Below the pieces are notes generated by a model. The model saw only the letters and a program-made list of their open reading frames with translations, had not been told where the DNA came from and searched no databases. From positions 1 through 64,000 of the forward strand of contig JACBXP010000008.1 in NCBI GenBank assembly GCA_015863185.1: 64,000 bases of DNA, read 5' to 3'. Positions 44,168 through 52,357 of the stretch are shown here, one piece after another (positions within the stretch are counted from its first letter, which is position 1; every line of letters begins with the position of its first letter). The stretch is from Aerococcaceae bacterium DSM 111020. GTDB taxonomy: Bacteria > Bacillota > Bacilli > Lactobacillales > Aerococcaceae. The position numbers and the translations under genes are program-made.

Positions 44168-45455
44168 ATTATGGATTATCGCTAAGCATATTTATAAAAA
44201 ACAAGTAAAGTCAGCTGGCTTTATCATGCTAGTGCTTGCTCCGTTATTCTTTGTCGCTTTTATGATCGCTATCAGTTACTTTGCTTCAATGTCGCAGGGG
44301 GCTTCAAATAACAATATTATGATGGTAACTGATTCAGCTGAGATTGTTGAAATATTAAGAGAAACGGACACAAATAATACGTTATCTTTTACTAAAAATA
44401 TTGATTCTGCTGAAACCGCGCTTCAAGAAGGAACGATTGATGGGTACGCCACACTAGAAGAAAATGACAATCAAATTCAGGCAGATGTGTATGTTCCTTC
44501 TACCAATGATAATATTGATTTGACTGCTGAAGAGAATATGTTAAATGCTTATCGACAAGAAAAAATTGCTTCACAATTGGGCATTACAGGCAATGTGATG
44601 CAAGAATTGGTGATGAATAATGTCTCATTTAATCGAAATAATGTCGAGTTCACTGATTCTGGAGAAATAAATGTTGAATCAACCAATTCCATGGATCAAA
44701 TTATCAAAACAGGCATCGCTTATGGTGTCGTCATCTTTTTATTTATGTTAATGATCTTCTACATCCAAATTATTGCAGAAGAATTAGCTAAGGAAAAGGG
44801 TACACGGGTGATGGAAATCATTCTTTCAAGCATGAGTGCCAGTCATCATTTCTATGGAAAATTACTCGGAGTATCATTAATGTTACTCACCCATATTGCT
44901 ATATATATTGTGATTGGTTTCATCGTATTCTTACTGAATAAACAATTCAAATGGATTGATTTCGCCATGCTCAACGAAATGGGGATTAATCTCGGAGAAA
45001 TCATTCAATCCCAACTACCAATGATTGTTTGGGCTTCAGTTTTTGCTATTACCGGACTACTTATTTACCTTTCTTTAACAGGTTTTTTCACTTCATTGGC
45101 CACAAAAACAGAAGATGCTCAAAAATTAAATACACCGATGACATTAATAATGGTTGTTGGATTTTATATTGGGATATTCGCCCTCACATCACCATATAAC
45201 ACCGTTGTAAAAATAGCCTCTTTCATTCCATTTTGGTCACCGTTTGTGATGCCATTTAGAGTGGCGACCGATAGTGTTAGTCAGACACATTTAATCATCT
45301 CGCTCATCATCGCTATTGCATTCGTCATTCTATGTTTCCGATTAGCCACTGCTTTTTATAAAAGTAATGTGTTAACCTATTCAGATAAAGGTATATTAGG
45401 ACGTATTCGTCAATCCTATACACTTCTAAAATCAGAACGAGAGGCAAATAAATAG
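44151..45455 (+). CDS. ABC transporter permease, NatB/YhaP type
   Basis: The 434-residue permease has an N-terminal membrane helix, a large extracellular domain of about 140 residues (near 45-190), then five to six membrane helices, the layout of NatB/YhaP exporters. It overlaps the ATPase gene by 17 bases. It may start at GTG 44151 or at TTG 44160, the latter better spaced from AGGTG. The loop EELAKEKGTRVMEIILSSMSA near 225 is typical of this family. It has no recognised partner regulator nearby. Confidence 0.85.
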   Translation: MKLLNKLWIIAKHIYKKQVKSAGFIMLVLAPLFFVAFMIAISYFASMSQGASNNNIMMVTDSAEIVEILRETDTNNTLSFTKNIDSAETALQEGTIDGYATLEENDNQIQADVYVPSTNDNIDLTAEENMLNAYRQEKIASQLGITGNVMQELVMNNVSFNRNNVEFTDSGEINVESTNSMDQIIKTGIAYGVVIFLFMLMIFYIQIIAEELAKEKGTRVMEIILSSMSASHHFYGKLLGVSLMLLTHIAIYIVIGFIVFLLNKQFKWIDFAMLNEMGINLGEIIQSQLPMIVWASVFAITGLLIYLSLTGFFTSLATKTEDAQKLNTPMTLIMVVGFYIGIFALTSPYNTVVKIASFIPFWSPFVMPFRVATDSVSQTHLIISLIIAIAFVILCFRLATAFYKSNVLTYSDKGILGRIRQSYTLLKSEREANK

Positions 45456-45480
45456 TTACACAATGAGATTATTGTATAAC

Positions 45481-45515
45481 AAAGAGAGACCGGGAAGTTG
45501 TCCCGGTCTCTCTTT
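45481..45515. terminator. Terminator after the NatAB-type operon
   Basis: AAAGAGAGACCGGG and CCCGGTCTCTCTTT form a perfect 14-bp stem over a 7-base loop, followed by GTTT; it also faces the convergent gene. Confidence 0.85.
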
Positions 45516-45583
45516 GTTTAATATAATTAATATAAATCGTTAGATGATCATTGATTCTACTTAAATATCCTTATCATATTTTA

Positions 45584-46720
45584 TTAATATCTTAACCGAG
45601 CGACCATATTTAAATCTTCAGGCATTAATTCATCTTCAACAATAACTACCTTCCCACTCGTTGCAAGCGTTTTGCGAATCAACTGACCAACAAAATCTTG
45701 ATCACTCTCTTCATTAACGGCTCCTTGGTCATCAATTGCGCCATGAGTATGGTAGCCTTGTTTGATAGCCAATTCTTCGATTCTACCTTCAACAGCAGCA
45801 ACAGCTAAATCTTGTTTGATATTTTCAATTCTAAATTCTGGTGTCGTTTCTTGGAATCGTGTCACTAAATTTTGTTGTGCATCTTCCCGCATTGTCTTAA
45901 ATAATTCCAAAACTTCTGTTTCAATTTCTTGATCAGATTGGCTTGCACCACTTTTTTCAATAGTATAATCACTGAGATATTCTGAATCAGACACCGATTC
46001 AAAGACAGCAATATTTTCTGGTAAAGCATAAATGATAAGTGGTGCTTCTTCTTTTTTAGAATAGTGTGTGTCTACATATTGTGCTACTTGACGAAAATAA
46101 TTTTCACGGTCAATCTCTTTTTCGTTGCTCGTATCATTATGTCCGTGGAATGTTTGTACATTCCCACTTCCACGTGGTCCTCCAAATGTGCCATGATTTA
46201 ATTCGCCTCCTTCAAGCTCATCTCCAAGAGCTTGAGTTAACGTTAATGGCGCATCATCATCTTCAATCTGAATCGATTCAATCCCTTTTTCGTTCCCTTG
46301 ATATAATTTAAAATCTTCACCATTTAAAACTAAGACATGATAGTCATTCATAAATTGATATGCTTCAATTAAGGGAATGATATAAGGTTCATTACTGACA
46401 TCTATATGTGATTCTACCGTATTACCGATGTGATAATAATATATCTCTTCTTTCGTTATATATAAAGCTAAACCACCTCGATGGGCGAGTAATTCACGTT
46501 CAGCTTGATAGATAGTATCTAATTGTTCTTCAAACTGTGTCTGTAGCGTAGAATCATCTAAGTTAGATAATTGATTACGGGCCTCTTCAATGCCATTTTT
46601 TAACTTGATAGAATCTTTTTCAGAGGTTAAATTTTCTGCATCGAGTGGAACAAGTATACTTATAATATAGTCGAAATCTCTTTCTAATTCTTGGCTTGGG
46701 AAATGATTTAATTTTTTCAT
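45584..46720 (-). CDS. Bacterial archaeo-eukaryotic release factor (baeRF)-like protein
   Basis: The 378-residue cytoplasmic protein lacks a signal peptide. Its middle (GDELEGGELNHGTFGGPRG, then NVQTFHGHNDTSNEKEIDRENYFRQVAQYVDTHY) and end (EDELMPEDLNMVARLRY) resemble baeRF-type proteins, distant relatives of eRF1 and Pelota proposed to act on stalled ribosomes or RNA. I recognise this by pattern only. The ATG at 46720 is preceded by AAGGAAGG; the longer frame has no ribosome site. It is monocistronic, with a promoter bracketed by an inverted repeat. Not assigned beyond family level. Confidence 0.45.
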   Translation of the reverse strand: MKKLNHFPSQELERDFDYIISILVPLDAENLTSEKDSIKLKNGIEEARNQLSNLDDSTLQTQFEEQLDTIYQAERELLAHRGGLALYITKEEIYYYHIGNTVESHIDVSNEPYIIPLIEAYQFMNDYHVLVLNGEDFKLYQGNEKGIESIQIEDDDAPLTLTQALGDELEGGELNHGTFGGPRGSGNVQTFHGHNDTSNEKEIDRENYFRQVAQYVDTHYSKKEEAPLIIYALPENIAVFESVSDSEYLSDYTIEKSGASQSDQEIETEVLELFKTMREDAQQNLVTRFQETTPEFRIENIKQDLAVAAVEGRIEELAIKQGYHTHGAIDDQGAVNEESDQDFVGQLIRKTLATSGKVVIVEDELMPEDLNMVARLRY

Positions 46721-46740
46721 ACTTACACCTTCCTTATACT

Positions 46741-46779
46741 TGATACAATTATTATAACAAAACTTGTATGTATCATAAA
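46741..46779 (-). promoter_or_regulatory. Promoter of the baeRF-like gene with flanking inverted repeat
   Basis: On the minus strand TTTATG (46774-46779) and TATAAT (46751-46756) are 17 bases apart, with an extended TGT before the -10. TGATACA (46741-46747) and TGTATCA (46769-46775) form an inverted repeat on either side of the -10, an operator-like arrangement. Confidence 0.5.
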
Positions 46780-46846
46780 GCAATACCCCTTGAAATGTCA
46801 TTTTATTGTCTGTGCACTTTTTTACTGTTATTTTCATGATATGAAA

Positions 46847-46883
46847 ATAACCTTCAAAGATTTTTTAATTCTTTGAAGGTTAT
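46847..46883 (-). terminator. Terminator after glnQ
   Basis: ATAACCTTCAAAGA and TCTTTGAAGGTTAT form a perfect 14-bp stem over a 9-base loop. Confidence 0.8.
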
Positions 46884-46906
46884 CTTAGCGGGTTCATTGT
46901 TATTTT

Positions 46907-47635
46907 TTAAAATACTTTATTTAAAAAGTCTTGGGTCCTTTCATGTTGTGGTTGTGTAAAAATAGCTTCAGGATGCCCTTGTTCTACTATATAGCCGTCA
47001 TCCATAAAAATAACCCGATCCCCCATTTCACGAGCAAAACCCATCTCATGCGTCACAACAACCATCGTCATTCCTTTTGCTGCCAAATCTTTCATAACAT
47101 TCAAGACATCACCAACCATCTCTGGATCTAGGGCACTGGTTGGTTCGTCAAATAGAATGATATTGGGACTCATTGCGAGAGCACGAGCGATGGCTACTCT
47201 TTGCTTTTGGCCACCAGATAATGAATTTGGATATGCGTCTGCCTTATCCGCTAAGCCAACTTCATTAAGTAATTCTATGGCTTTTTGTTCTGCATCAGCT
47301 TGTGATAATATCTCCAACTCTGTTGGAGCTAAAGTAATATTTTCTAATACACTCAAATGTGGAAACAAATTAAAATGTTGAAATACCATGCCGATATTTT
47401 CTCGTACTTTATTTATATCAATATTTTTTTCAGTTATGTCTTTATCGTTAATAGTAATTGAACCTGAATCAATCTCCTCTAAACGATTCAAACATCTTAA
47501 TAATGTAGATTTTCCTGAACCTGAAGACCCAATGATACAAACTACTTCTCCTGAGTCAACACTCATGTCTATCCCTTTTAGGACTTCATTATCACCAAAG
47601 CTTTTTTTAAGTCCTTTTACAATCACTGAACTCAT
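46907..47635 (-). CDS. Amino acid ABC transporter ATPase, GlnQ type (orphan)
   Basis: The 242-residue ATPase has Walker [10 protein letters not shown] near 36, the PAAT-family stretch [21 protein letters not shown] near 79, signature [15 protein letters not shown] near 137 and [16 protein letters not shown] near 158. It matches polar amino acid importers such as GlnQ. No permease or binding-protein gene is next to it; its neighbours are an unrelated gene and a divergent regulator. It probably serves a permease elsewhere. It may use the divergent regulator at 47843, which is speculative. Confidence 0.9.
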   Translation of the reverse strand: MSSVIVKGLKKSFGDNEVLKGIDMSVDSGEVVCIIGSSGSGKSTLLRCLNRLEEIDSGSITINDKDITEKNIDINKVRENIGMVFQHFNLFPHLSVLENITLAPTELEILSQADAEQKAIELLNEVGLADKADAYPNSLSGGQKQRVAIARALAMSPNIILFDEPTSALDPEMVGDVLNVMKDLAAKGMTMVVVTHEMGFAREMGDRVIFMDDGYIVEQGHPEAIFTQPQHERTQDFLNKVF

Positions 47636-47798
47636 ATAGACCCCTCCATGTTTTAAAATCCTTTGCTTTATATATTCAAATTAACTATTCATTAGAAAAA
47701 TTAAGTAAACTCATTATACTGATTCCCTCTTCGAAATACAAACACTGATAAGAAGTTTTTTATCAAGCGCTTTGTTAATTTTCCTTATACTTAATTTT

Positions 47799-47807
47799 TG
47801 TTATAAT
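47799..47807 (+). promoter_or_regulatory. Extended -10 of the Mga-family regulator gene
   Basis: TGTTATAAT is an extended -10 placed 35 bases before the start codon. Confidence 0.45.
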
Positions 47808-47842
47808 ACTAAATAAACTATGACAAATGAAGAGGTGACATT

Positions 47843-49303
47843 ATGTTCACTATGAAGAAAGCGCATCAAAGACAATTGGATATTATTGAACTATTGTATC
47901 ACAATCAAGGATGGCATCACTTTAATGATATTGCTGAGGCTGTAGATGCATCCGTTTATAGTATCCGTGATGATCTGTCAACGATTGGTTCAATATTTGA
48001 AGACTATGTCTTGCTTTCTGAAAATAAACAAACCGTTCATGCTGATTTTCGAAAAGATGCCAATTTAGAAACATTTCGTCGCTATTATTTAAAAGAGACG
48101 ATCTCATTACAATTTTTAGAAACACTCTTTTTTAATCCATATTTAGAATTAGAAGAGATAGCAGAAATTATCTTAACAAGCCGTTCGACAGTTTATCGTT
48201 TTATTCCTGAACTAAATGAGCGCTTATCAAAAGAATTTGCATTAAATTTAACTACAAAACCTTTGAAAATAACAGGAGATGAAAGAAGTATTCGTGACTT
48301 TTTCACTATTTTTTTCAATATGCGCTATCATCCATTAGAATGGCCTTTTGATGGTATCAATCAGACCCTCATTGACAATACAATCCAGTTAATTGCTGAT
48401 ATCTTACAATTAACACTTAGTCCTCCGATGCATCGTCAGCTATCTTTAATGACAGCCATAGGGCTTGTCAGAAACAAAAAACATCAATATTTATCGCAGC
48501 AGTATTTAACAAAAGACATTTCTACTTCTATTGCACGGATTCAACCTTATTTTTCATCTAGCACAGTCAATCAACAACTGAATGAACTTCTTGATCAACC
48601 GTTAGAAACGTCTCTTTTATATGATATATTTTATCCGATCTTACTATTAGCAACAGAAAATTCACCCAAGATGCCAACAGATTCATCATTGATGATCAAT
48701 CATTTACTATCCTTTAGCGAAATCATGGAATTAACGCTCAATCCTGCCAATGCTAGAAACTTAGCATTTGGAATAAATGCCATCATAAGTCATGACACAT
48801 TAGCTCTCATTCACCAGTCATCAAAGATCACCCGAGCCAGTCATTTCAATACAATGATTCAGAAAAAGCAACCGAAATTATTTAATCGACTGACACAATT
48901 TTTTAAAGATATTGCTTCTTCAAAGAATCAAGACTTCTCTGAAAATACATTGAATCAACTAATTCTTTATACTGTCACCCATTGGGATAATTTATTTCAA
49001 CAATTGCAAAATGATTCAACACCCATTCCAATATTAGTGATTAGTGATATTAGCGAAGGTCATGCTCAACTTATTAGCGATGATTTAAAAGGATATTTTA
49101 ATGAGGCCATCGCTGTATCGACCGGTAAGGAAGGAACATACCAAGAAGCTCTCTCATTATCCCCTAGACCTAAGATTATCGTTTCAACTTTCGATATCGA
49201 TCCAATTTCAGATACATATATTATTAATGCAGATCCTCTTCCCGATGAATTAACCTATGCCGAGGTACAACATGCATTAAATATCATCGAAAGAACAGAA
49301 TAA
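47843..49303 (+). CDS. Mga/AtxA-type transcriptional regulator
   Basis: The 486-residue protein has two helix-turn-helix regions near the N-terminus (HHFNDIAEAVDASVYSIRDDLSTIG near 27 and LEEIAEIILTSRSTVYRFIPELNERL near 102). PRD-like helical domains follow in the middle, with a C-terminal IIB-like domain (IPILVISDISEGHAQLISDDL near 400), the Mga/AtxA architecture. These activators control surface and virulence genes and respond to sugar transport by phosphorylation. The start is behind GAGGTGA. It is monocistronic, divergent from the orphan GlnQ gene; its targets are not evident here. Confidence 0.75.
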   Translation: MFTMKKAHQRQLDIIELLYHNQGWHHFNDIAEAVDASVYSIRDDLSTIGSIFEDYVLLSENKQTVHADFRKDANLETFRRYYLKETISLQFLETLFFNPYLELEEIAEIILTSRSTVYRFIPELNERLSKEFALNLTTKPLKITGDERSIRDFFTIFFNMRYHPLEWPFDGINQTLIDNTIQLIADILQLTLSPPMHRQLSLMTAIGLVRNKKHQYLSQQYLTKDISTSIARIQPYFSSSTVNQQLNELLDQPLETSLLYDIFYPILLLATENSPKMPTDSSLMINHLLSFSEIMELTLNPANARNLAFGINAIISHDTLALIHQSSKITRASHFNTMIQKKQPKLFNRLTQFFKDIASSKNQDFSENTLNQLILYTVTHWDNLFQQLQNDSTPIPILVISDISEGHAQLISDDLKGYFNEAIAVSTGKEGTYQEALSLSPRPKIIVSTFDIDPISDTYIINADPLPDELTYAEVQHALNIIERTE

Positions 49304-49360
49304 TTAATTTTTTTATTGTAGGAAATTACTCCATTGTCAAGAATATCTTTATAATAATCA

Positions 49361-49403
49361 ACCCCCAAATCTTAGCATTAAAGCTAGTATTTGGGGGTTT
49401 TTC
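49361..49403. terminator. Terminator between Mga-family gene and proA
   Basis: ACCCCCAAAT and ATTTGGGGGT pair, with an inner TAGC/GCTA stem, and TTTTTCT follows on the plus strand. Confidence 0.85.
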
Positions 49404-49462
49404 TAATATCTTTATTCGCTAAAGTTCTGAGCGAATTGATAATCCTGTTATCTATTGGCAAG

Positions 49463-50719
49463 CTATTGACGAATTTGGCCATTTCCTTGAACCGTATATT
49501 TATAACTAGTTAATGCCTCTACTCCCATTGGGCCTCGAGCATGAAGTTTCTGCGTACTGATTCCCATTTCTCCACCGAAACCAAATTTCTCACCATCGGT
49601 GAAGCGTGTTGATGCATTGACATACACAACAGCCGAATCGATATCATTTAAGAAATCTTGGGCTACAGAATAATCTTCCGTAATGATAGCATCTGAGTGA
49701 TGAGTTGAATAATGATTGATATGCTCAATTGCCATATCATAATTATCAACCATCCGAACAGCGATAATATCCGCTAAAAATTCTGTTGCATAATCTTCCT
49801 CAGCAACTAAGACGGCTTCTCCAATTTGTTCAACTACTTGTTTATCTCCCCTAATTTCAACGCCATATTCCAGTAACGGGGCCAAAATCGATGGTAAATG
49901 TGATAACAAAGATTGATCTATAAGAACCGTTTCTAAGGCATTACATACAGAATTTCTTTGCGTTTTTCCATTATTCAAAATAGCTGTTGCCTTTTCAAGG
50001 TCAGCTTTTTCATGGATATAAAGATGCGTATTACCTGCCCCGGTTTCAATAACAGGTACTGTTGCTTGAGTCACAACACGCTGAATCAATCCTTCTCCAC
50101 CGCGCGGGATAAGACAATCAACATACTCATTTAAACGCATTAATTGCCCCGCTATCTCGTACGACGGGTTCGTTATTAATTGCACACTATTCGGATTCAA
50201 ATCAAACGAACGTATGACATCTTGGACAATTTGGACAAGCATTTTATTACTCTCCATTGCACTGCGACTACCTCTTAATATCACTGCATTTCCTGCTTTC
50301 AAACAAAGGGCACTCGCATCAATTGTCACATTTGGTCGAGATTCATAGATAATACCGATAACTCCTAAGGGAACACGACGTTTTGTGACACGCAAATTAT
50401 CCTCAGTGATCCATTCTCTGTCAACAATATTTAAAGGATCTTCAAGATTAGCAATCTTTTTAATGCCATCAACCATGCCTCGCACTCTGTCACTATTTAA
50501 TGTCAGTCGTTCTTGCAAAGGCAATGCCATATCAGATTCTTTGGCACGTTCAATATCTTTTTGATTTGCTTCTAAAATAGCGGACTCTTTATCTATAAGC
50601 GATGCAGCTATTTTTAAAAGGACATCATTTTTTTGATTGGACGATAATTGAGCCATTTCATGCGAGGCTGCTTTCGCTTGTTTTCCTAATTGAATTAATT
50701 CAGGTTCAAATTGTGTCAT
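49463..50719 (-). CDS. proA: Gamma-glutamyl phosphate reductase
   Basis: ProA reduces gamma-glutamyl phosphate with NADPH in proline synthesis. The 418-residue aldehyde-dehydrogenase-fold protein contains the catalytic Cys in QRNSVCNALET near 275 and the family ends with GFGGEMGISTQKLHARGPMG near 385. It starts two bases after proB and is translationally coupled to it. With the T-box on proS it links proline synthesis and use, but proBA here has no T-box that I can see. Confidence 0.95.
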   Translation of the reverse strand: MTQFEPELIQLGKQAKAASHEMAQLSSNQKNDVLLKIAASLIDKESAILEANQKDIERAKESDMALPLQERLTLNSDRVRGMVDGIKKIANLEDPLNIVDREWITEDNLRVTKRRVPLGVIGIIYESRPNVTIDASALCLKAGNAVILRGSRSAMESNKMLVQIVQDVIRSFDLNPNSVQLITNPSYEIAGQLMRLNEYVDCLIPRGGEGLIQRVVTQATVPVIETGAGNTHLYIHEKADLEKATAILNNGKTQRNSVCNALETVLIDQSLLSHLPSILAPLLEYGVEIRGDKQVVEQIGEAVLVAEEDYATEFLADIIAVRMVDNYDMAIEHINHYSTHHSDAIITEDYSVAQDFLNDIDSAVVYVNASTRFTDGEKFGFGGEMGISTQKLHARGPMGVEALTSYKYTVQGNGQIRQ

Positions 50720-50721
50720 TA

Positions 50722-51552
50722 TTATCTCCTCCTTCTCTCAACAACTCGGCTAAATAATGTTCCTACATCATTTCCCATAAGAATCTTGAAAATGACTAAG
50801 GGATCCTCACTATCTGCAATAATCATACTGGCATCATTCTTCAGCATTCTTTCAGCGGCATTAATCTTTGTGGACATACCTCCTGTAGCAAATTCAGAAC
50901 CTTTTCCAGTTGCCATAGCACGAACATCATCTGTAATTTCTGATATATGTGATAAACGCTTGGCGTCTGGATAATCTCTTGGGTTTTTATTATAAAGTCC
51001 ATCTACATCACTTAAAATAATCAATAAATCGGCATTAATATTTTCAGCCACGATAGCTGCTAGCGTATCATTCTCGCCAAATTTAGTCACATGTTCTAAT
51101 TCTTCAATGGAAATTGAATCATTCTCATTCATGATAGGGATTACACCACGTGCTAACAAATTGAATATAGTATTTTTTACATTCTCATATGATTTTGAAA
51201 ACTCAAAGACATCCTTGGTTAATAAAATTTGTGCCACATTACGATTATAATAATTAAAAAAGCGACTATAATGGCCCATTAAAGCACTTTGACCAATTGC
51301 TGCCAATGCTTGCTGTTCATGAATATCTGTCGGGTATTCATGAATGTCCATAATACTTGCCCCAACACCTACGGCACCTGAACTAATGATACTTACTTGA
51401 TAGCCCTCTTGAACTAAACTACTACATACAAAGGCCAAGCGATCAAGCTTTTTGAAATCTACTTGATCTACGTCTTTCATAATTGAATTGGTTCCTATTT
51501 TAATAACTAGACGTTTCCAATCGTTATGTGATTTCAATTCTATACCCACCAT
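50722..51552 (-). CDS. proB: Glutamate 5-kinase, short form
   Basis: ProB phosphorylates glutamate in the first step of proline synthesis. The 276-residue protein has RLVIKIGTNSIM near 14, SSGAVGVGASIM near 55 and the nucleotide region FATGGMSTKINAAERM near 230. It lacks the C-terminal PUA domain of longer enzymes, as in many lactic bacteria. The annotated ATG has a poor ribosome site; the start may be a few codons downstream. It lies 12 bases after the DJ-1 gene and is followed by proA. The third enzyme, ProC, is not in the window. Confidence 0.92.
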   Translation of the reverse strand: MVGIELKSHNDWKRLVIKIGTNSIMKDVDQVDFKKLDRLAFVCSSLVQEGYQVSIISSGAVGVGASIMDIHEYPTDIHEQQALAAIGQSALMGHYSRFFNYYNRNVAQILLTKDVFEFSKSYENVKNTIFNLLARGVIPIMNENDSISIEELEHVTKFGENDTLAAIVAENINADLLIILSDVDGLYNKNPRDYPDAKRLSHISEITDDVRAMATGKGSEFATGGMSTKINAAERMLKNDASMIIADSEDPLVIFKILMGNDVGTLFSRVVERRRR

Positions 51553-51564
51553 CCATACTAGTAA

Positions 51565-52134
51565 TTATCCATTATCTTTTATTTGTTCAACTAATTTGTT
51601 ATATTGCATTGCTTCGCGTAGTTCGTTTGAATCAATTCCTAACTCTTCTAAGAGCTGATAAGAAAATTCCAATGCTGTCGCTGCACCTCGGCTCGTAGTC
51701 ACTGACCCATCTACCACAACCAATGCATTCGCATGATGTGTATCACCCTCAATTTCTTCTTCAAAGCCGGGCGCGTTCGTGAACGATTTCCCCTTCAGTA
51801 ATCCTGCTTCACTCAACACAATTGGACCTGCACATATGGCTGCTGTTTTCTTTCCAAGATCATTGGCTTCTTGAAGCGCTTCGATGACTCTTTCATCATC
51901 ACGCAAGTTTGTAGCACCTGGTAGCCCTCCCGGTATGACGATGAGGTCATAAATAGAAAAATCCGTTTCTGTTATTATTTTGTCTGCTTTAACCGTGATG
52001 TTATGAGAACCAGTGACTTCTTCGGAAAAACCAATCATATCCACAACTAATTCTGCACGGCGAAATACATCAACCGGTGTTAAAGCTTCAATCTCTTCAA
52101 AGCCAGGAGCTAATAAGACGGCAATCTTTTTCAT
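51565..52134 (-). CDS. DJ-1/PfpI family protein
   Basis: The 189-residue protein belongs to the ThiJ/YajL branch, proposed as glyoxalase, deglycase or chaperone. It has APGFEEIEALTP near 8, VIPGGLPGATNL near 68 and the nucleophile Cys in AAICAGPIVL near 103, with Glu near 15 to activate it. The ATG at 52134 follows GAGGAG; the longer frame is untranslated leader. It begins a three-gene unit with proB and proA. A protective role for proline metabolism is only a guess. Confidence 0.85.
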   Translation of the reverse strand: MKKIAVLLAPGFEEIEALTPVDVFRRAELVVDMIGFSEEVTGSHNITVKADKIITETDFSIYDLIVIPGGLPGATNLRDDERVIEALQEANDLGKKTAAICAGPIVLSEAGLLKGKSFTNAPGFEEEIEGDTHHANALVVVDGSVTTSRGAATALEFSYQLLEELGIDSNELREAMQYNKLVEQIKDNG

Positions 52135-52172
52135 AATATCTCCTCTTTCTTTCCTTTGTGCTATTCTAACAT

Positions 52173-52202
52173 ATTCTATATAGCTTTGATAATACTTGAC
52201 AA
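52173..52202 (-). promoter_or_regulatory. Promoter of the DJ-1-proBA unit
   Basis: TTGTCA (52197-52202) and TAGAAT (52173-52178) are 18 bases apart on the minus strand. Confidence 0.5.
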
Positions 52203-52287
52203 TCTTTCTGTTATTAACATTTATTCTCTGATATTCTAAAAAATTCAGAAAATAAACTTTTCCAATATTAATAAGAACGCTTGTTAT

Positions 52288-52342
52288 TTGCAATATTATC
52301 CTATAAATGTATAATAAATATGCATGGTTTACAGTCGTAAAC
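52288..52342 (+). promoter_or_regulatory. copB promoter with cop-box-like operator
   Basis: TTGCAA (52288-52293) and TATAAT (52310-52315) are 16 bases apart. From 52327 to 52342 the palindrome GTTTACAGTCGTAAAC contains TACAGTCGTA, one base off the CopY box TACANNTGTA. It lies over the start of transcription, a repressor-like position. Confidence 0.55.
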
Positions 52343-52357
52343 TAGAAAGGACATCTT

